Shown: one piece after another, positions 1 through 7,828 of the stretch | Layout of the letters: each line of letters opens with the position of its first letter | Numbering within the stretch: the first letter of the stretch is position 1 | Assembly (NCBI GenBank): GCA_003242685.1 | Contig: QGVD01000078.1 | Location: 1 to 16,447, forward strand | Origin: Pseudomonadota bacterium | GTDB taxonomy: Bacteria; Pseudomonadota; Gammaproteobacteria; Steroidobacterales; Steroidobacteraceae | Length of the DNA: 16,447 bases | Direction of reading: 5' to 3' | The notes under the pieces: generated by a model | The model's input: only the letters and a program-made list of their open reading frames with translations | Told to the model about the DNA's origin: nothing | Database searches by the model: none | Made by a program: the position numbers and the translations under genes

Positions 1-55
1 CACCGGGACACACACTATCTCCTTTGGGGGGCGGGTCAAGTGTGTAAAAAAGACA
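1..55. repeat. Repeat-like sequence at the left edge, replacing the expected murD sequence
   Basis: This stretch does not look like its surroundings. It holds a run of six G (26-31), a run of six A (46-51) and a 7-base inverted repeat, ACACACT at 10-16 against AGTGTGT at 39-45. The murD reading frame stays open through it, but the protein it would encode is unlike MurD after residue 85. The flanking GGGAC and GACAGGG words resemble the short palindromic repeats often scattered between proteobacterial genes, though I cannot check for other copies. It may be a dispersed repeat where an assembly broke, an insertion, or a chimeric end. Only the composition and the inverted repeat are seen directly; the rest is inference. 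Confidence 0.35.
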
Positions 56-310
56 GGGATCGGAGAGCGGCACACCGGGAGAGGCGACCACGCACACGGC
101 GTCGTCGAGAAGCCGCACGTCGAGCCCGCCGGTCCGCACGACGATCGAAGGATCGAGAGCGCGCACGCGCTCGAGCTCGGGAGGCGCATCGCGAGTGTCG
201 GTCGCGGCGATGCGCCAGCCCCGCGCGTGCAGGTAGCGGGCGCACGAGAGCCCCGTGCGTCCGAGACCTACGATCACCGCGGTTGCGGGTCTGTGCTTCG
301 TCCCTGTCAT
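1..310 (-). CDS. murD: UDP-N-acetylmuramoyl-L-alanine--D-glutamate ligase MurD, N-terminal fragment
   Basis: MurD is the cytoplasmic ATP-dependent ligase that adds D-glutamate to UDP-MurNAc-L-alanine. Only the start is present. The ATG at 310 overlaps the mraY stop by four bases (ATGA), which fixes it. The N-terminal nucleotide-binding fold is clear: IVGLGRTGLSCARYL at residues 13-27, then a T-D pair at 37-38, and VVASPGVPLSDP at 74-85, the typical MurD segment that contacts the UDP moiety. From residue 86 the reading frame remains open to the edge, but the residues (CLFYTLDPPPKGD and on) do not fit MurD, where an alpha helix and a GDIEL-like motif are expected. The identity rests on the first 85 residues and on its place right after mraY. 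The gene is either cut by the assembly or interrupted; whether it is intact in the cell cannot be told here. Confidence 0.85.
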   Translation of the reverse strand, partial: MTGTKHRPATAVIVGLGRTGLSCARYLHARGWRIAATDTRDAPPELERVRALDPSIVVRTGGLDVRLLDDAVCVVASPGVPLSDPCLFYTLDPPPKGDSVCPG

Positions 311-1392
311 CGCAGCTTCAGCGTCGCGAGGCCCGTCAGTACCAGGAGCAGAGAGATGATCCAGAAACGCACGATCACCTTCGGCTCCGCCCATCCCTTG
401 AGCTCGAAGTGGTGGTGGATCGGCGCCATGCGGAAGATGCGCCGGCCCGTCAGCTTGTAGGAGGCGACCTGCAGGATGACCGACGCGGTCTCGAGCACGA
501 ACACGCCGCCCATCAGCAGCGCCACCAGCTCCTGACGCACGATCACCGCGAGCACGCCGATCGCCGCACCGATCGCGAGCGCTCCGACGTCGCCCATGAA
601 GACCTGCGCCGGATACGCGTTGAACCACAGGAAACCGAGACCGGCGCCCGCGAGCGACGCGCAGAAGATGAGCAGCTCTCCCGCGTTCGGGATCGCCGGG
701 ATCTGCAGATACTCCGCGAACACCGCGTTGCCGCTCGCGTACGCGAACACGCCGAGCGCGCCGGCCACGAGCGCCGCCGGCATGATGGCGAGGCCATCGA
801 GCCCGTCGGTGAGATTCACCGCGTTGCTCATGCCCACGATCATCAAGTAGGCGAGCACGACGTACGCGAAGCCCGACATCGGCAGCGCGAACTCCTTGAA
901 GAACGGCAGGAAGAAGGTCGTCTCCGCGGGTGTCTCGGCCGTCACCCACAGTGTGATCGCCGTGACGAGCCCCGCGACCGACTGCCAGAAGTACTTCCAG
1001 CGCGGTATCAGTCCCTTGGAGTTGCCGACGACGAGCTTCAGGTAGTCGTCGTAGAAGCCGATGAGGCCGAAGGCGAACGTGACGCCGAGCACGGTCCAGA
1101 CGAAGCGGTTCTCGAGATCCGCCCACAGCAGCGTGCTCAGCAGGATCGCCACGAGAATGAGCGCTCCGCCCATGGTGGGCGTGCCGGCCTTGGGCAGGTG
1201 CGACTTCGGTCCGTCCTCGCGCACCACCTGTCCGATCTGGTAACGCGAGAGCCGCGCGATCATCGACGGGCCGATGACGAGCGAGATCGCGAGCGCCGAC
1301 ATCGTCGCGAGGATTGCCCTGAACGTCAGGTACGAGAAGACGTTGAACCCCGAGTGCAGGGCGGTGAGTTGCTGTGTGACCCAGTACAGCAC
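307..1392 (-). CDS. mraY: Phospho-N-acetylmuramoyl-pentapeptide-transferase MraY
   Basis: MraY is the inner-membrane enzyme that moves phospho-MurNAc-pentapeptide from UDP to undecaprenyl phosphate, making lipid I. The 361-residue product matches the usual length of about 360 and is strongly hydrophobic, with around ten membrane segments. The family's catalytic residues are present: the DD pair at 115-116 in GFYDDYLKLV, NLTDGLDGLA at 193-202, Asp268 in VFMGDVGA, and the HHH motif at 326-328 in PIHHHFELKGW. The start is a GTG at 1392, three bases after the murF stop. It gives MLYWV followed by SGFNVFSYLTFRAI, which matches known MraY N-termini. The stop overlaps the murD ATG (ATGA). Nothing looks unusual apart from the GTG start. 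Confidence 0.97.
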   Translation of the reverse strand: MLYWVTQQLTALHSGFNVFSYLTFRAILATMSALAISLVIGPSMIARLSRYQIGQVVREDGPKSHLPKAGTPTMGGALILVAILLSTLLWADLENRFVWTVLGVTFAFGLIGFYDDYLKLVVGNSKGLIPRWKYFWQSVAGLVTAITLWVTAETPAETTFFLPFFKEFALPMSGFAYVVLAYLMIVGMSNAVNLTDGLDGLAIMPAALVAGALGVFAYASGNAVFAEYLQIPAIPNAGELLIFCASLAGAGLGFLWFNAYPAQVFMGDVGALAIGAAIGVLAVIVRQELVALLMGGVFVLETASVILQVASYKLTGRRIFRMAPIHHHFELKGWAEPKVIVRFWIISLLLVLTGLATLKLR

Positions 1393-1395
1393 GCG

Positions 1396-2763
1396 TTACC
1401 CCGCCGTCGATGCGTCGGGCGCGACCAGCGCCTCGACCAGCCGTTCGAGTCGATTGACACGCGAGCCCTTCACGAGCATGCGCACGTCGGCCGTCGCCGC
1501 GGATGCGAGCGCACGGGCGAGCGTGTCCACGTCCGGGAACCACTGCCCTCCCGTTCCGAAGCGTTCCACGGCGAGTCCCGCGAGCCCGCCCGTGGCGTAG
1601 AGGCGCTCGATGCCGCGCTCGCGCGCGTACGCGCCGATCTCGGCGTGACTCGATTCGGCATACGCGCCGAGCTCCGCCATGTCGCCGAGCACGAGCCACT
1701 TGCGGCCGTCGAGTGCCGCGAGCACGTCTATCCCTGCGCGCACCGAGCTCGGGTTCGCGTTGTACGAGTCGTCGAGAATCCACGCGCCGCTGCGCGCCCG
1801 CTTGAGCTGCAGACGCCCCTGCACCGGGCGCATGCCCGCGAGTCCTGCCACGACGTGCTCGAGCCCCGCTCCTGCGGCGGTCGCCGCAGCCGCGGCGCAC
1901 AGCGCGTTCACCACGTTGTGCCTGCCCGCGAGGTGCAGCTCGATGGCGGCCGTCCCGAGCGGCGACTTCAGCGTGAAGCGCGTACGGAATCCGTCTTCGC
2001 TCACGTCCGTGCGCACGTCCTGCGCCGTGAAGTCGGCCGAAGGATCGAGACCGAAAGTCACGACCCGCGCCCGCGTGAGGCTGCGCCAGAGTGACGCGAA
2101 CCGGTCGTCCGCGTTGATCACGGCGACGCCTTCGGGCGGGAGCGATTCGACCATCTCGCCTTCGGCGCGCGCGACGCCCTCGAGGCTCCCGAAGCCCTCG
2201 AGGTGCTCGGCTCCGGCATTCGTGATGAGACCGATCGTCGGACGCGCGATGGCGGCGAGCGCCGCGACATCACCCGCGCGGTTTGCACCCATTTCGATCA
2301 CCGCGAAACGGTGCCCGGGCTCCAGGCGCAGCAGCGTGAGCGGCACGCCGATGTGATTGTTGAGATTGCCGCGCGTCGCGAGACAGCTGCCCGCCCTCCC
2401 GAGGATCGCCGCGGTCATTTCCTTGACGGTCGTCTTGCCGTTGCTGCCGGCCACGCCGACGACCGGAATGTCGAGCTGCGAGCGCCACGCACGCGCGGCC
2501 GTCTGAAGCGCGACCAGAGTGTCCGCAACGACGATCTGCGGCAGATCGACGGGCTGTTTCGTATCGACCACGGCGCCGGCTGCACCAGCCGCGTGCGCCG
2601 CGACGACGAACTCGTTGCCGTTGAAGCGCGGACCGCGCAGCGCGACGAAGAGCTCACCCGCAGTGATCGTGCGCGTGTCAGTCGAGACCCCCGTGTACGG
2701 GCGATCCGGGCCCTCGAGCCGTCCACCGCAGAGATGCGCGAACCCGGCGAGCGTGCGCTTCAT
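1396..2763 (-). CDS. murF: UDP-MurNAc-tripeptide--D-alanyl-D-alanine ligase MurF
   Basis: MurF adds D-Ala-D-Ala to UDP-MurNAc-tripeptide in the cytoplasm, the last soluble precursor step before MraY. The product is 455 residues, normal for the family. The three Mur-ligase domains can be followed: an N-terminal UMP-recognition domain with STDTRTITAGELFVAL (28-43), a central ATPase domain with the P-loop GSNGKTT (106-112), RGNLNNHIGVPLTLL (131-145) and EMGANRAGD (157-165), and a C-terminal domain with DDSYNANPSS (331-340) and GDMAELG (360-366). The ATG at 2763 overlaps the murE stop by four bases, which decides the start, since the same frame stays open further upstream inside murE without family similarity. 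It ends with TAA three bases before mraY. Confidence 0.97.
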   Translation of the reverse strand: MKRTLAGFAHLCGGRLEGPDRPYTGVSTDTRTITAGELFVALRGPRFNGNEFVVAAHAAGAAGAVVDTKQPVDLPQIVVADTLVALQTAARAWRSQLDIPVVGVAGSNGKTTVKEMTAAILGRAGSCLATRGNLNNHIGVPLTLLRLEPGHRFAVIEMGANRAGDVAALAAIARPTIGLITNAGAEHLEGFGSLEGVARAEGEMVESLPPEGVAVINADDRFASLWRSLTRARVVTFGLDPSADFTAQDVRTDVSEDGFRTRFTLKSPLGTAAIELHLAGRHNVVNALCAAAAATAAGAGLEHVVAGLAGMRPVQGRLQLKRARSGAWILDDSYNANPSSVRAGIDVLAALDGRKWLVLGDMAELGAYAESSHAEIGAYARERGIERLYATGGLAGLAVERFGTGGQWFPDVDTLARALASAATADVRMLVKGSRVNRLERLVEALVAPDASTAG

Positions 2764-4274
2764 GCGCTCACCTCCGCGAGCTCCGCGCGCACGACGGAAC
2801 GGTCGCTGAACGCGCGCCGCTCGGTGCCGTAGATCTGGTAATCCTCGTGGCCCTTGCCGGCGACGAGCACGACGTCGCCCGCGCGGGATGCACGAAGCGC
2901 ATTGCGGATCGCAGCCGCGCGATCGTGCTCGACCCTGACCGCGTCGCGCTTCTCGATGCCCGCGAGGATGTCCGCCACGATGCGCCGCGGATCCTCGGTG
3001 CGGGGATTGTCGTCGGTGACGACCACTTCGTCCGCGAGCTCGGATGCGATGCGCCCCATCTGCGGCCGCTTGCCCGCGTCGCGATCGCCGCCGCATCCGA
3101 ACACGACGCGCAGCCGTCCGCGGCAATGGCCGCGCGCGGCGCGCAGCGCCTTCTCGAGCGCGTCCGGAGTGTGCGCGTAGTCCACGACCGCGAGCGGCAG
3201 CGCGCCGCCGCCGAAGGTCTCCATGCGGCCGGGCGGTGCCGTGCAGGTCGCGAGCGCACGTGCCGCATCCGCGGGCTCGATGCCCCAGGCGAGAAGGACG
3301 GCGAGCACGAGCAGCACGTTGTCGGCGTTGAACTCGCCGATGAGCGGCGAGCGCACGCTCAGCGTGCCCCAGCTCGATTCGGCGTCGATCTCGAGTCCTT
3401 TCTCCGCGAGCTCGACGCGTCGCGCGCGCACGAAGCGCGCCGATCCCGAGGGCTCCGTCTTCCGCGTGACGACGACGGGCTCACCCGGTGCAGGACGCGC
3501 GGCGAGCCCGGCTCCGAAGGGATCGTCGACGTTCACGACGCGGAAGCGCAGCGTCGGACGGTCGAACAGCGCCGCCTTCGCCGCGCCGTAGCTCTCCATC
3601 GAGCCGTGATAGTCGAGGTGATCGCGCGTGAGATTGGTGAACGCTGCCGTGTGGAAGCGCACCGCATCGACCCTGCCCTGATCGAGCGCGTGCGAGGTGA
3701 CTTCCATCGCGACGCAGTCCGCACCCTGATCGCGCAGCGTCGCAAGGCGACGATGCACGGTGACGACGTCAGCGGTAGTGTGTCCCCACGGCTCGAGCGA
3801 ATCGGGGAAACCCGTCCCGAGCGTGCCGCAGACCGCCGCGCGGCGGCCGCAGCGGCCGAGCGCCTGTGCGAGCAGCCACGCACAGGTGGTCTTGCCGTTC
3901 GTGCCCGTGATGCCCGCGACCGCGAGCGACTGCGAGGGCGAGCCGAAGAAGCGGTCGGCGATCGTGCCCGCATGCTTTCCGAGCTGCGGAACGCCGGCGA
4001 CGAACACCTTTTCGTCGGAGCGCGGCGCGGGCACGTCGGTCGGCTCTTCGTAGAGCACCGCCCGGGCACCGCGCTCGATCGCCTGCGCGGCGAACTCGAG
4101 TCCGTGATGCGTGAGCCCGCGGCAGGCGAGGAACAGCGCACCGGGACGCACGTCGCGGCTGTCGAGCGCGACGTCGTCGACCGTCACATCGGCCGGCGCG
4201 GAGACGAGCCCGGCGGCGAGCTCGGCGAGCGGCCGGGCGGAGAAAGCGGTCCTCGTGAATGCGACGTCGCTCAT
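2760..4274 (-). CDS. murE: UDP-MurNAc-L-Ala-D-Glu--meso-diaminopimelate ligase MurE
   Basis: MurE adds the third amino acid of the stem peptide. The product is 504 residues. Visible features are the P-loop GTNGKTT (124-130), EVTSHALDQGRV (191-202), NLTRDHLDYHGSMESYGAAK (214-233, whose final Lys matches the carbamylated lysine position of the family), DYAHTPD (365-371), and GKGHEDYQ (473-480). DNPR at 422-425 is the signature for meso-diaminopimelate rather than L-lysine, so the cross-linking residue of this wall can be predicted as meso-DAP. The start ATG at 4274 overlaps the ftsI stop (ATGA), and the stop overlaps the murF start in the same way, so all three are likely translated together. 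Confidence 0.97.
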   Translation of the reverse strand: MSDVAFTRTAFSARPLAELAAGLVSAPADVTVDDVALDSRDVRPGALFLACRGLTHHGLEFAAQAIERGARAVLYEEPTDVPAPRSDEKVFVAGVPQLGKHAGTIADRFFGSPSQSLAVAGITGTNGKTTCAWLLAQALGRCGRRAAVCGTLGTGFPDSLEPWGHTTADVVTVHRRLATLRDQGADCVAMEVTSHALDQGRVDAVRFHTAAFTNLTRDHLDYHGSMESYGAAKAALFDRPTLRFRVVNVDDPFGAGLAARPAPGEPVVVTRKTEPSGSARFVRARRVELAEKGLEIDAESSWGTLSVRSPLIGEFNADNVLLVLAVLLAWGIEPADAARALATCTAPPGRMETFGGGALPLAVVDYAHTPDALEKALRAARGHCRGRLRVVFGCGGDRDAGKRPQMGRIASELADEVVVTDDNPRTEDPRRIVADILAGIEKRDAVRVEHDRAAAIRNALRASRAGDVVLVAGKGHEDYQIYGTERRAFSDRSVVRAELAEVSA

Positions 4275-6016
4275 TGCCGGCGCGCCGCCTGCAGAAGTGG
4301 ACTGTCGGAAACGGGCGCCTTGTCGAGCGGCTCGGCGACCGCATCGTCCGGCGGAACGGCCAGCAGTCGCAGCGCGCCGCCGATGACTTCGGAGAACACC
4401 GGCGCAGCGACTTCGCCGCCGTAGTACTTGCCCGCACCGGGCTCGTCGATGACGACGACGGCCGCAAGACGCGGCCGGCTCGCGGGAGCGACGCCGCCGA
4501 ACACCGCCATGTAGCGGTCGGTCGAATAGCCGCCCGCAACCGCTTTCCAGGCGGTTCCGGTCTTGCCGGCGACCCGGTAACCGGGGATCGCCGCGCGCTT
4601 TCCCGTCCCCTGCGCGGTGACGACCGCCTCGAGCATGCCGATCAGCGTGCGGCTCACTTCCGCATCGAGCACCCTCTCGCCTTCGACCGGCTCGTCGACG
4701 CGCACCAGCGAGACCGGACGCGAGATGCCGAAGGCACCGAGCGTCGCGTAGGCATGCGCGAGCTGCAGCGGCGTGACGGAGAGTCCATAGCCGCGCGAGA
4801 GCGACGCGATGCCGATCGGCCGCCAGTGCGTGTAATTGCTGAGTAGCCCCGCCGACTCGCCCGGATAACCGCTCGTCGTGACGCGGCCGAAACCGAGCCG
4901 CGTCAGCGTCTCCCAGAGCTGCTGCGGCTCGAGCGACAGCGCGAGTCGGGCCATGCCGACGTTGGAGCTCTTCGCGAGGATCGTGGTCAGATCCGCGCGG
5001 CCGATGTCGTGCTCGTCCTCCGTCTGCCAGCGGCCGATGCGGATGACGCCCGAGGTGTCGATGATGCTGCCCGCGTCGTACTTGCCGGACGCGAGGCCTG
5101 CGGCCACGACGAACGGCTTGATGCTCGAGCCGGGCTCGAAGATGTCGGTCGCCGCGCGGTTGCGGTACGTGCGCGCCGAGATCTGCTCGCGATCGTTCGG
5201 GTTGTATGCCGGCTGATTGACCATCGCCAGCACTTCGCCAGTGGTCACGTCGAGCACGACCACGGATCCCGCGCGCGCGCGATGCTGGCGGATCGCAGCC
5301 TTGAGCTCCCGGTACGCGAGGTACTGGATGCGCAGGTCGAGCGAGAGCACGAGGTCCCGTCCGGGCCGTGCAGGGCGAATGCTCTCGACGTCCTGCACGA
5401 CGCGTCCGAATCGATCCTGGATGACGCGCTTCGCACCGTCCTCGCCGGCGAGCCAGTGATCGAACGCGAGCTCGATGCCTTCCTGTCCCGCATCGTCGAT
5501 GTTGGTGAAACCGAGCACGTGACCCGTGACTTCGCCGGCGGGGTAGTAACGGCGGTACTCGCGCATGAGATAGACGCCGGGGATGCCGAGCGCCTTGATC
5601 TTCTGCGCCTCGGCCGGCTGGCGGTGCCGCGCGAGATACAGGAACTCACGGTCGAGATTGCTGGTGATGCGCCGTGCGAGCTCCTGCTGATCGACCTTCA
5701 GAGCCTGCGCGAGACGCGGAATCTGATCGATCGCGAGAGCGAGCTCCTTCGGGTTCGCCCAGATGGAGTCGACGGGCGTGCTGACCGCGAGCGGCTCGCC
5801 GTAGCGGTCGGTGATCGTCCCGCGGTGCGCGGAGATCTTCGTCACGCGCGAGAAGCGCGCCGCGCCTTCCTTCGCGAGAAAACCGTGGTCGACGAGCTGC
5901 AGATCGACGGCGCGCCAGAGGAGCCCGAGCGCGGCGCAGGCGAGAAGGCCCTGCAGGGCGTACGCGCGCCACCCGAACGAGCGCGGTGAGTGATCCTTTG
6001 CGCTGCGCGACCTCAT
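4271..6016 (-). CDS. ftsI: Septal peptidoglycan transpeptidase FtsI (penicillin-binding protein 3)
   Basis: FtsI is the class B penicillin-binding protein that cross-links septal peptidoglycan with FtsW during division. The 581-residue product has a short cytoplasmic tail, one N-terminal membrane anchor (about 17-40), a non-catalytic pedestal domain beginning near ISAHRGTITDRYGEPLA (61-77), and a transpeptidase domain. The three penicillin-binding motifs are intact: SxxK with Ser297 in EPGSSIKP, SxN at 350-352 in AKSSNVG, and KTG at 485-487 in VAGKTGTAWK. The frame is open upstream through ftsL, but the start is set by the ATG at 6016, which overlaps the ftsL stop by four bases and gives the expected short N-terminus. 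The stop overlaps the murE start. The family is the target of beta-lactams. Confidence 0.97.
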   Translation of the reverse strand: MRSRSAKDHSPRSFGWRAYALQGLLACAALGLLWRAVDLQLVDHGFLAKEGAARFSRVTKISAHRGTITDRYGEPLAVSTPVDSIWANPKELALAIDQIPRLAQALKVDQQELARRITSNLDREFLYLARHRQPAEAQKIKALGIPGVYLMREYRRYYPAGEVTGHVLGFTNIDDAGQEGIELAFDHWLAGEDGAKRVIQDRFGRVVQDVESIRPARPGRDLVLSLDLRIQYLAYRELKAAIRQHRARAGSVVVLDVTTGEVLAMVNQPAYNPNDREQISARTYRNRAATDIFEPGSSIKPFVVAAGLASGKYDAGSIIDTSGVIRIGRWQTEDEHDIGRADLTTILAKSSNVGMARLALSLEPQQLWETLTRLGFGRVTTSGYPGESAGLLSNYTHWRPIGIASLSRGYGLSVTPLQLAHAYATLGAFGISRPVSLVRVDEPVEGERVLDAEVSRTLIGMLEAVVTAQGTGKRAAIPGYRVAGKTGTAWKAVAGGYSTDRYMAVFGGVAPASRPRLAAVVVIDEPGAGKYYGGEVAAPVFSEVIGGALRLLAVPPDDAVAEPLDKAPVSDSPLLQAARRQ

Positions 6017-6291
6017 GGAGAGACGAGCTCGATGTCCTGCGGCGCAGGGCTCGCCATGCGCAGCTTGGTGGTCGCGACGCGCTCGACGAAGGCGTGCGTG
6101 GACCAGGCACTCTGCTCGAGCTGGAGCTGCCCCCACTCGATCTCGAGGTCGTCCCGGCGCGCGTTGAGCCGCTCGAGCTCGACGAAGAGCTCGCGCGCGC
6201 GGTGCTTGCAGTAGATCGCACCGGCCGCGGAAGCGAGCGCGAGCCCCCACAGCACGGGAACGGCGATCGCGAGTGTCCTGCGCCCGACCAT
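6013..6291 (-). CDS. ftsL: Cell division protein FtsL
   Basis: This is a 92-residue bitopic protein in the position always held by FtsL, between rsmH and ftsI. It has basic residues at the N-terminus (VGRR), one membrane segment at about 7-27, and a periplasmic stretch from about 31 to 65 rich in Leu and charged residues with a heptad-like pattern (ELFVELERLNARRDDLEIEW), as expected for the coiled coil that pairs with FtsB. FtsL sequences are poorly conserved, so the call rests on topology, size and position more than on motifs. The start at 6291 follows the rsmH stop by 14 bases, with a GAAGG-like ribosome site just upstream. The end overlaps the ftsI ATG by four bases. Confidence 0.93.
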   Translation of the reverse strand: MVGRRTLAIAVPVLWGLALASAAGAIYCKHRARELFVELERLNARRDDLEIEWGQLQLEQSAWSTHAFVERVATTKLRMASPAPQDIELVSP

Positions 6292-6305
6292 GCCCTTCGC
6301 CGTCT

Positions 6306-7310
6306 TCAGTGGATCTTCTCCGCCACGCGCATGATCGCGCTGCGCGCACGCGGATTACGGGCGACTTCCTGCTCGCCCGGGCGGCGCTTGCGTCCGACGA
6401 GCTTGAGGCGCGGCTGTGCGTCCGGCGGAATCACCGGCAGCCGCGCGAGCGCAGGATCGATGCTCGATTCGCGCTTCATGAACTGCTTGACCAGCCGGTC
6501 CTCGAGCGAATGGAAACTGATGACGACGAGCCGCCCGCCGGGCGCGAGCACGTCGAGCGCCGCGGCGAGCCCGCGCTCGAGCTGACCGAGCTCGTCGTTG
6601 ACGAACATGCGCAGCGCCTGGAACGTGCGGGTCGCCGGATGCTTGCCCGGCTCGCGCGTCGGCACCGCGCGCGCCACGAGCGTCGCGAGCTCGCTCGTGC
6701 GGCGGATGGGCCGCTCCGCGCGCGCGGCGACGATCGCCTTCGCGATGCGCCGTGCGAAACGTTCTTCTCCGAGGGTGGCGATCACTTCGCGAATCTCGTC
6801 GACGCTCGCCCGAGCGAGCCAGTCCGCGACGGGCTCGCCGTGTGCCGGATCCATACGCATGTCGAGCGGACCGTCCGCGCGGAAGCTGAATCCGCGCGAC
6901 GGATCGTCGAGCTGAGGAGACGAGACGCCGAGATCGAACAGCACGCCTCGGCATGGGCGGCCCTGCGCGTATGCCGGCACGAGCGTCCGAAGATCGGCAA
7001 AAGACGCCTGGACGAGCGCAAGCCGCAGCTCGTGGGCAAAGCGCTCGCGCCCGGCCGCAATGGCCTGCGGATCGCGATCGATCGCGAGCACGCGACCTTC
7101 TCCACCCAGGGCCTCGAGAATGCGTGCCGTGTGACCGCCGCGCCCGAACGTCGCATCGACATAGAAACCACCCGCCTCGAGCGCCAGTGCGTCGAGCGCC
7201 TCTTCGACAAGCACTGGCGTGTGCTCATCCACTGGTTCAAGCGGTGGTGAGACCGCCCCCGGAATGCCGCGTTGTCGACAGATGCGCGCCTTCTTCGTCG
7301 GGGCGCGCAC
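6306..7310 (-). CDS. rsmH: 16S rRNA (cytosine(1402)-N(4))-methyltransferase RsmH (MraW)
   Basis: RsmH methylates N4 of C1402 in 16S rRNA at the ribosomal P site, using S-adenosylmethionine. The conserved N-terminal segment DEHTPVLVEEALDAL is followed by the SAM-binding FYVDATFGRGGHTARILEALG. Further on come VLFDLGVSSPQLDD, GFSFRADGPLDMRMD and, near the C-terminus, VVISFHSLEDRLVKQFM, all typical of the family. The start is uncertain. The GTG at 7310 has a GAGGGGAG tract close upstream and gives 334 residues with an unusual 26-residue extension. A GTG at 7232 gives 308 residues, which fits the common length and N-terminus, but has no clear ribosome site. There is no ATG in between. The gene lies 43 bases after mraZ and 14 before ftsL. 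Confidence 0.95.
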   Translation of the reverse strand: MRAPTKKARICRQRGIPGAVSPPLEPVDEHTPVLVEEALDALALEAGGFYVDATFGRGGHTARILEALGGEGRVLAIDRDPQAIAAGRERFAHELRLALVQASFADLRTLVPAYAQGRPCRGVLFDLGVSSPQLDDPSRGFSFRADGPLDMRMDPAHGEPVADWLARASVDEIREVIATLGEERFARRIAKAIVAARAERPIRRTSELATLVARAVPTREPGKHPATRTFQALRMFVNDELGQLERGLAAALDVLAPGGRLVVISFHSLEDRLVKQFMKRESSIDPALARLPVIPPDAQPRLKLVGRKRRPGEQEVARNPRARSAIMRVAEKIH

Positions 7311-7353
7311 CTCCCCTCGAACCGAATACAGGCGTCGGATCCGTCTCGCCGCG

Positions 7354-7806
7354 TTACAGGGACAGCGATTCGAGCTCCGACGGCAGATCGGTCACGGTCT
7401 CCTCCGCCCTCAGCCATGCGTCGCGCCGCTCAACCCAGCGCGCTTCGTCCCACAGCTCGAAGCGGTTTCCCTGACCGATCAGCATTGCGTGCCGCCCGAG
7501 GCTCGCGAACTCGCGCAGCTCCGGCGGCACGAGAAACCTCCCGTGCCCGTCAAGCTCGAGATCGGTGGCGTGACCCACCATGAGCCGCTGCAGCCTGCGC
7601 GCCTGGGGGTGCAGGGTGGGCAGGCTCATGAGCTTGCGCTCGATCTCTTCCCATTCGGGAAGTGGGTAGATGAGGAGGCACTGGTCCCGGTCCACGGTGA
7701 CGACCAGCTTTCCCTGGGCGCGCTCGATGATCTGCTCCCTGTATCGGGTGGGCATGACCATCCGGCCTTTGTCGTCCAGAGTGACTTTTGTTGCACCGCG
7801 GAACAT
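7354..7806 (-). CDS. mraZ: Transcriptional regulator MraZ
   Basis: MraZ is the first gene of the dcw operon and a DNA-binding protein that represses its own promoter in E. coli. The 150-residue product starts MFRGATKVTLDDKGR, nearly the E. coli N-terminus, so the ATG at 7806 is preferred over an ATG 45 bases upstream in the same frame, which would add residues without family similarity and would lie inside the operator. It has two AbrB/SpoVT-like swapped-hairpin units, each with the DxxGRxxxPxxxR pattern: DDKGRMVMPTRYR at 11-23 and DGHGRFLVPPELRE at 86-99. The ribosome site is weak. A GGCGA/TCGCC hairpin (7814-7828) sits in the leader just before the start. The TGGGN array expected for its binding lies directly upstream. 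Confidence 0.96.
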   Translation of the reverse strand: MFRGATKVTLDDKGRMVMPTRYREQIIERAQGKLVVTVDRDQCLLIYPLPEWEEIERKLMSLPTLHPQARRLQRLMVGHATDLELDGHGRFLVPPELREFASLGRHAMLIGQGNRFELWDEARWVERRDAWLRAEETVTDLPSELESLSL

Positions 7807-7813
7807 GGGCTGA

Positions 7814-7828
7814 GGCGATGGTCTCGCC
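7814..7828 (-). promoter_or_regulatory. Small hairpin in the mraZ leader
   Basis: GGCGA and TCGCC form a 5-base-pair stem with a 5-base loop, ending eight bases before the mraZ start codon. No clear Shine-Dalgarno sequence is seen between the hairpin and the ATG. It could modulate translation, or be chance in GC-rich DNA. Confidence 0.3.

Noticed and set aside
40..2094. Very long plus-strand open frame opposite murD, mraY and murF (684 codons)
   Set aside because: The product is a low-complexity Arg/Glu/His-rich string. It lies antisense to clearly conserved genes and is explained by codon bias in GC-rich DNA.
2847..4424. Long plus-strand open frame opposite murE (525 codons)
   Set aside because: Same reason: an Arg/Ala-rich, motif-free shadow of murE and the end of ftsI.
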